In this document: piece after piece, positions 6,186 to 8,192 of the stretch
Layout: every line of letters begins with the position of its first letter
Position numbering within the stretch: the stretch's first letter is position 1
From: an uncultured Sphingomonas sp.
Lineage (GTDB): Bacteria > Pseudomonadota > Alphaproteobacteria > Sphingomonadales > Sphingomonadaceae
Length of the DNA stretch: 8,192 bases
NCBI GenBank assembly: GCA_934555855.1
Contig: CAKTFL010000082.1
Location: 1 to 8,192, forward strand
Reading direction: 5' to 3'
Position numbers and translations under genes: made by a program
Notes under the pieces: generated by a model
Database searches by the model: none
Seen by the model: the letters and a program-made list of their open reading frames with translations, nothing else
What the model was told of the DNA's origin: nothing

Positions 6186-7103
6186 TCATGTGCCGGCAGG
6201 CGTTCCTTCAAGCGAGTCCTGCGGCGCGGCCGCCAGATCGCGATGAGTCATGGTGGGCGAAAATCCGTTGCGGCGCAACCATGCTGCAATGCGGTCGGCG
6301 ACATGGACGGATCGATGTCTCCCCCCGGTACAGCCGATCGCAACGGTAACGTATGACTTTCCCTCGACCTGATAGCGGGGGAGCAACAGCCCGAGCAGAT
6401 CCTCGATCCGCGACACGGCGGGCTCATAAGCCGGGTCCTCAGCGACATAGGCGGCGACGTCCGGGTCGAGGCCGGTTCCGGGTTTCAGTGCCGGCACCCA
6501 ATGCGGATTGCGGAGAAACCGCATGTCGAACACCAGGTCGGCATTGCGCGGCACCCCGCGTGAGAAGCCGAAGCTCATGACGGACAGCGTCGGCATGGCA
6601 TCGCCGGATCGGGGGCCGAAGGTGTGGCGGATCTCCTGCGCGAGCGCGTTGGCGCCAAGCGCGGTCGTGTCGATCAGCCGATTGGCCCAATCACGCAGCG
6701 GCGCCAGCAGCGCCCGCTCCCGCACGATGCCGTCGCTCGCCGGTCGGTCCAGCGCCAGCGGATGACGGCGACGGGTCTCGTTGTAGCGCCGTTCCAGCTC
6801 GGCACCGCCGCAATCGAGGAACAGGGTTGATACTTCCAGACCCTCGCGTTCCTGAAGTGACCGCACGCGCTTCATGATCCGCTCGGGGCCGAAATCGCGG
6901 GTGCGCGAGCCCAGCCCGATCGCCAGCGGCTGCGCGAACTCCGGCGCGCTGCGCGGCAACGGGGCATCGAGCAGCCGGTCGAGCAGGCTGAGCGGAAGAT
7001 TGTCGACTACCTCCCAGCCCAGGTCCTCAAGCGTCCTGAGCACCGTCGACTTGCCCGCGCCGGACATGCCGGTGACCAGCAGGATATCGAGAGGAGCAGT
7101 CAC
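6186..7103 (-). CDS. rapZ: RapZ-family nucleotide-binding regulator (formerly YvcJ/YhbJ)
   Basis: RapZ proteins bind nucleotides; the enterobacterial member is an RNA adaptor and glucosamine-6-phosphate sensor controlling GlmS synthesis. The 305-residue product has a Walker A at 12-19 (GMSGAGKS) and then VVDNLPLSLLDRLL. The C-terminal domain carries SFGFSRGVPRNADLVFDMRF, LRNPHWVPALKPGTG and AIGCTGGRHRSVHVADRIA, all diagnostic. GTG 7103 is preferred: it shares GTGA with the hprK stop and has GGAGA about ten bases upstream. ATG 7136 would extend the protein by 11 residues into hprK. The family is usually about 285 residues. The excess lies at the C-terminus, after the final THRDL, where an uncharged or acidic tail (AAAPQDSLEGTPAGT) replaces the basic tail of the E. 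coli protein. Its place between hprK and EIIA links it to PTS control; its ligand here is unknown. Confidence 0.93.
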   Translation of the reverse strand: MTAPLDILLVTGMSGAGKSTVLRTLEDLGWEVVDNLPLSLLDRLLDAPLPRSAPEFAQPLAIGLGSRTRDFGPERIMKRVRSLQEREGLEVSTLFLDCGGAELERRYNETRRRHPLALDRPASDGIVRERALLAPLRDWANRLIDTTALGANALAQEIRHTFGPRSGDAMPTLSVMSFGFSRGVPRNADLVFDMRFLRNPHWVPALKPGTGLDPDVAAYVAEDPAYEPAVSRIEDLLGLLLPRYQVEGKSYVTVAIGCTGGRHRSVHVADRIAAWLRRNGFSPTMTHRDLAAAPQDSLEGTPAGT

Positions 7104-7528
7104 GCCGGAAGTTCTCCAAGATGGTTCAGCGCCCATTCCACCTTTAGTGGGGCGGAGGCGGGCAGGGGATCAAGCGCGAGGGCCGGCACTTCGATCCCTG
7201 CGATCGTGCAAAAGCGAGGCTCCGGCATCCGATCGGGCGTTTCCGCGAGCGCGAAGATCATCGCGACCGGCGCTTCCGCCAGGTAGCCGACCGCGACGAT
7301 GCCGACCCCGCGCAACTCGATCCGCCCGGCGATGGTGGCCGGGGGCCGGGCGAGCAGCCGGGGACCGTCGCGGACGAGCAGCGTGTAATCGTCGCTGACC
7401 AACGTCGCGCCGCGATCGATCAGGCGCAGGGCCAGGTCGGACTTTCCCACCCCGGAAGGCCCTTGCAGCAGCACAGCGCGACCGCCGATCGCGACGGCCG
7501 TGGCATGGATGATCTCGGGAGCGGACAT
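7100..7528 (-). CDS. hprK: HPr kinase/phosphorylase, short alphaproteobacterial form
   Basis: HprK uses nucleotide to phosphorylate the regulatory serine of HPr and can reverse the reaction. The 142-residue protein consists only of the catalytic C-terminal domain: HATAVAI (8-14), Walker A GPSGVGKS (23-30), LVSDDY (43-48) with the acidic pair, and the HprK signature region IAGRIELRGVGIV (66-78). The N-terminal domain of the Firmicutes enzyme (about 130 residues) is absent, which is the normal condition for alphaproteobacteria rather than a truncation. ATG 7528 starts 7 bases after the kinase stop, so the two genes are co-transcribed. Its stop overlaps the rapZ GTG in GTGA. The substrate HPr is encoded two genes downstream and keeps its target serine. 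Confidence 0.94.
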   Translation of the reverse strand: MSAPEIIHATAVAIGGRAVLLQGPSGVGKSDLALRLIDRGATLVSDDYTLLVRDGPRLLARPPATIAGRIELRGVGIVAVGYLAEAPVAMIFALAETPDRMPEPRFCTIAGIEVPALALDPLPASAPLKVEWALNHLGELPA

Positions 7529-7535
7529 GAACGGC

Positions 7536-8192
7536 TCAGCGCGGCTCGGCGCGAGGCAGACGGACCACGAAGCGCGCGCCGCTCAGCCGGTCCTCGCGCG
7601 CCTCGACGGCAATGGTACCGCCATGAGCCTCGACGATGGTGCGGGCGATGGCGAGACCCAGCCCGGAATGCTGGCCGAAGGTTTCCGTGGCGGGGCGGAT
7701 CGAATTGAAGCGGCCGAATACTGCCTCCCGCGCCTCCTCGGGCACGCCCGGCCCCTCGTCCTCCACCCGCACCTCCGCACGCTGGGGACCGGCGACGGCG
7801 GTGATCGCGACCAGGCCGCCCTCCGGGGAGAAGGACAGCGCGTTGTCGATCAGGTTGTCGAACACGCGTTCCAGCCGTGCGCCTTCGCCGGGCACGATCA
7901 GGGGGCCAGTCGTCGCGGCGTCGAAGCGCAGGCGGAGGTCCCGTTCCATACCTCGCGCGACCCGCTGCTCGACCAGGCCGCGCAGCATCGCGGCGAGGTC
8001 AAGCGGATCGAAGCGCGCGCGGCTGAGCTGCGCGTCGAGGCGCGACGCCTCCGATATGTCGGTGATCAGCCGGTCGAGCCGGCGAACATCGTCCGCGACG
8101 ATCGACAGCAGCCGCTGACGGAACTCCGGATCCTTGACCCGGCCGAGCCCATCCACCGCAGACCGCAGCGAGGCGAGGGGGTTCTTCAACTC
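7536..8192 (-). CDS. chvG: Sensor histidine kinase, C-terminal part, ChvG-like (5' end beyond window)
   Basis: The visible 218 residues begin inside the phosphoacceptor motif. They read ELKNPLASLR, so the autophosphorylated His should be encoded just beyond the right edge. The rest of the dimerisation domain follows (about 1-57, DVRRLDRLITDISEASRLDA), then the ATPase domain. That domain has the N box DNLIDNALSFSPEGG (112-126), G1 VEDEGPGVP (143-151), the F-box region AVFGRF (157-162) and G2 GQHSGLGLAIA (173-183). All are intact. In alphaproteobacteria, ChvG with response regulator ChvI controls envelope, acid and symbiosis or virulence programmes, and its gene commonly precedes hprK; that neighbourhood is the main reason for the symbol. 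The sensor domain and regulator are outside the window, so kinase is certain and ChvG orthology is probable. The TTG at 8189 is an internal leucine, not a start. Confidence 0.85.
   Translation of the reverse strand, partial: ELKNPLASLRSAVDGLGRVKDPEFRQRLLSIVADDVRRLDRLITDISEASRLDAQLSRARFDPLDLAAMLRGLVEQRVARGMERDLRLRFDAATTGPLIVPGEGARLERVFDNLIDNALSFSPEGGLVAITAVAGPQRAEVRVEDEGPGVPEEAREAVFGRFNSIRPATETFGQHSGLGLAIARTIVEAHGGTIAVEAREDRLSGARFVVRLPRAEPR

Noticed and set aside
6170..6211. Longer EIIA start at 6211
   Set aside because: The added 14 residues precede the conserved first beta strand and overlap rapZ; 6169 fits the family start.
5673..6356. Plus-strand 227-codon frame across HPr, EIIA and rapZ
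   Set aside because: It crosses several real minus-strand genes and has no family features.
7104..7136. Longer RapZ start at ATG 7136
   Set aside because: The extra residues overlap hprK and lie before the conserved N-terminus. The GTG at 7103 has the GTGA overlap and an upstream GGAGA.
7536..8189. TTG at 8189 as the start of a short kinase
   Set aside because: It is the leucine of the phosphoacceptor motif (E-L-K-N-P); the gene clearly continues beyond the window.

Overview
This is a GC-rich chromosomal window (roughly two-thirds G+C by eye) with an ordinary housekeeping gene set. The block chvG-like kinase / short HprK / EIIA / HPr is typical of alphaproteobacteria. The overall protein style and the intergenic CCCGCGAAGG/CCTTCGCGGG palindrome suggest a sphingomonad. 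That placement is inferred from family knowledge; no 16S or other marker is present.

Left part (1-4356). The 5' part of fmt (minus strand, running off the left edge) is transcribed divergently from recR. recR converges on a minus-strand gene for a TonB-like, single-membrane-pass proline-rich protein, with a small hairpin at the junction. That gene is in turn divergent from def (peptide deformylase), and def is followed on the plus strand by rmuC. Fmt and Def are the two enzymes of the N-formylmethionine cycle: Fmt formylates initiator Met-tRNA and Def removes the formyl group from nascent proteins. RecR and RmuC both belong to DNA recombination and repair. The spacer before rmuC holds a perfect hairpin and a possible 14-codon leader ORF that overlaps the rmuC start.

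Middle (4357-4666). A 310-base gene-free spacer lies between two convergent genes. It contains a perfect 10-bp-stem palindrome resembling a REP element, two fragments that look like halves of another dispersed repeat, and two hairpins near the end of the downstream gene.

Right part (4667-8192). Six minus-strand genes are packed as one apparent operon, in transcription order: a sensor kinase (ChvG-like, cut by the right edge), hprK (short form), rapZ, a mannose-family EIIA, HPr, and a SpoU/TrmH-type RNA methyltransferase. Both the hprK/rapZ and EIIA/HPr junctions are 4-base GTGA overlaps with GTG starts. The set looks like a regulatory phosphotransferase system with no sugar permease in view: HPr can carry phosphate on His17 and be phosphorylated by HprK on Ser48, EIIA accepts phosphate on His9, and the kinase and RapZ probably connect this state to envelope signalling and metabolism.

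I see no phage, insertion sequence, CRISPR array, tRNA or rRNA. No clearly new biological system is visible. The points most worth checking are the orphan TonB-like protein, the rmuC leader ORF, the composite repeat spacer, and a RapZ that lacks the basic C-terminal tail of the enterobacterial protein.
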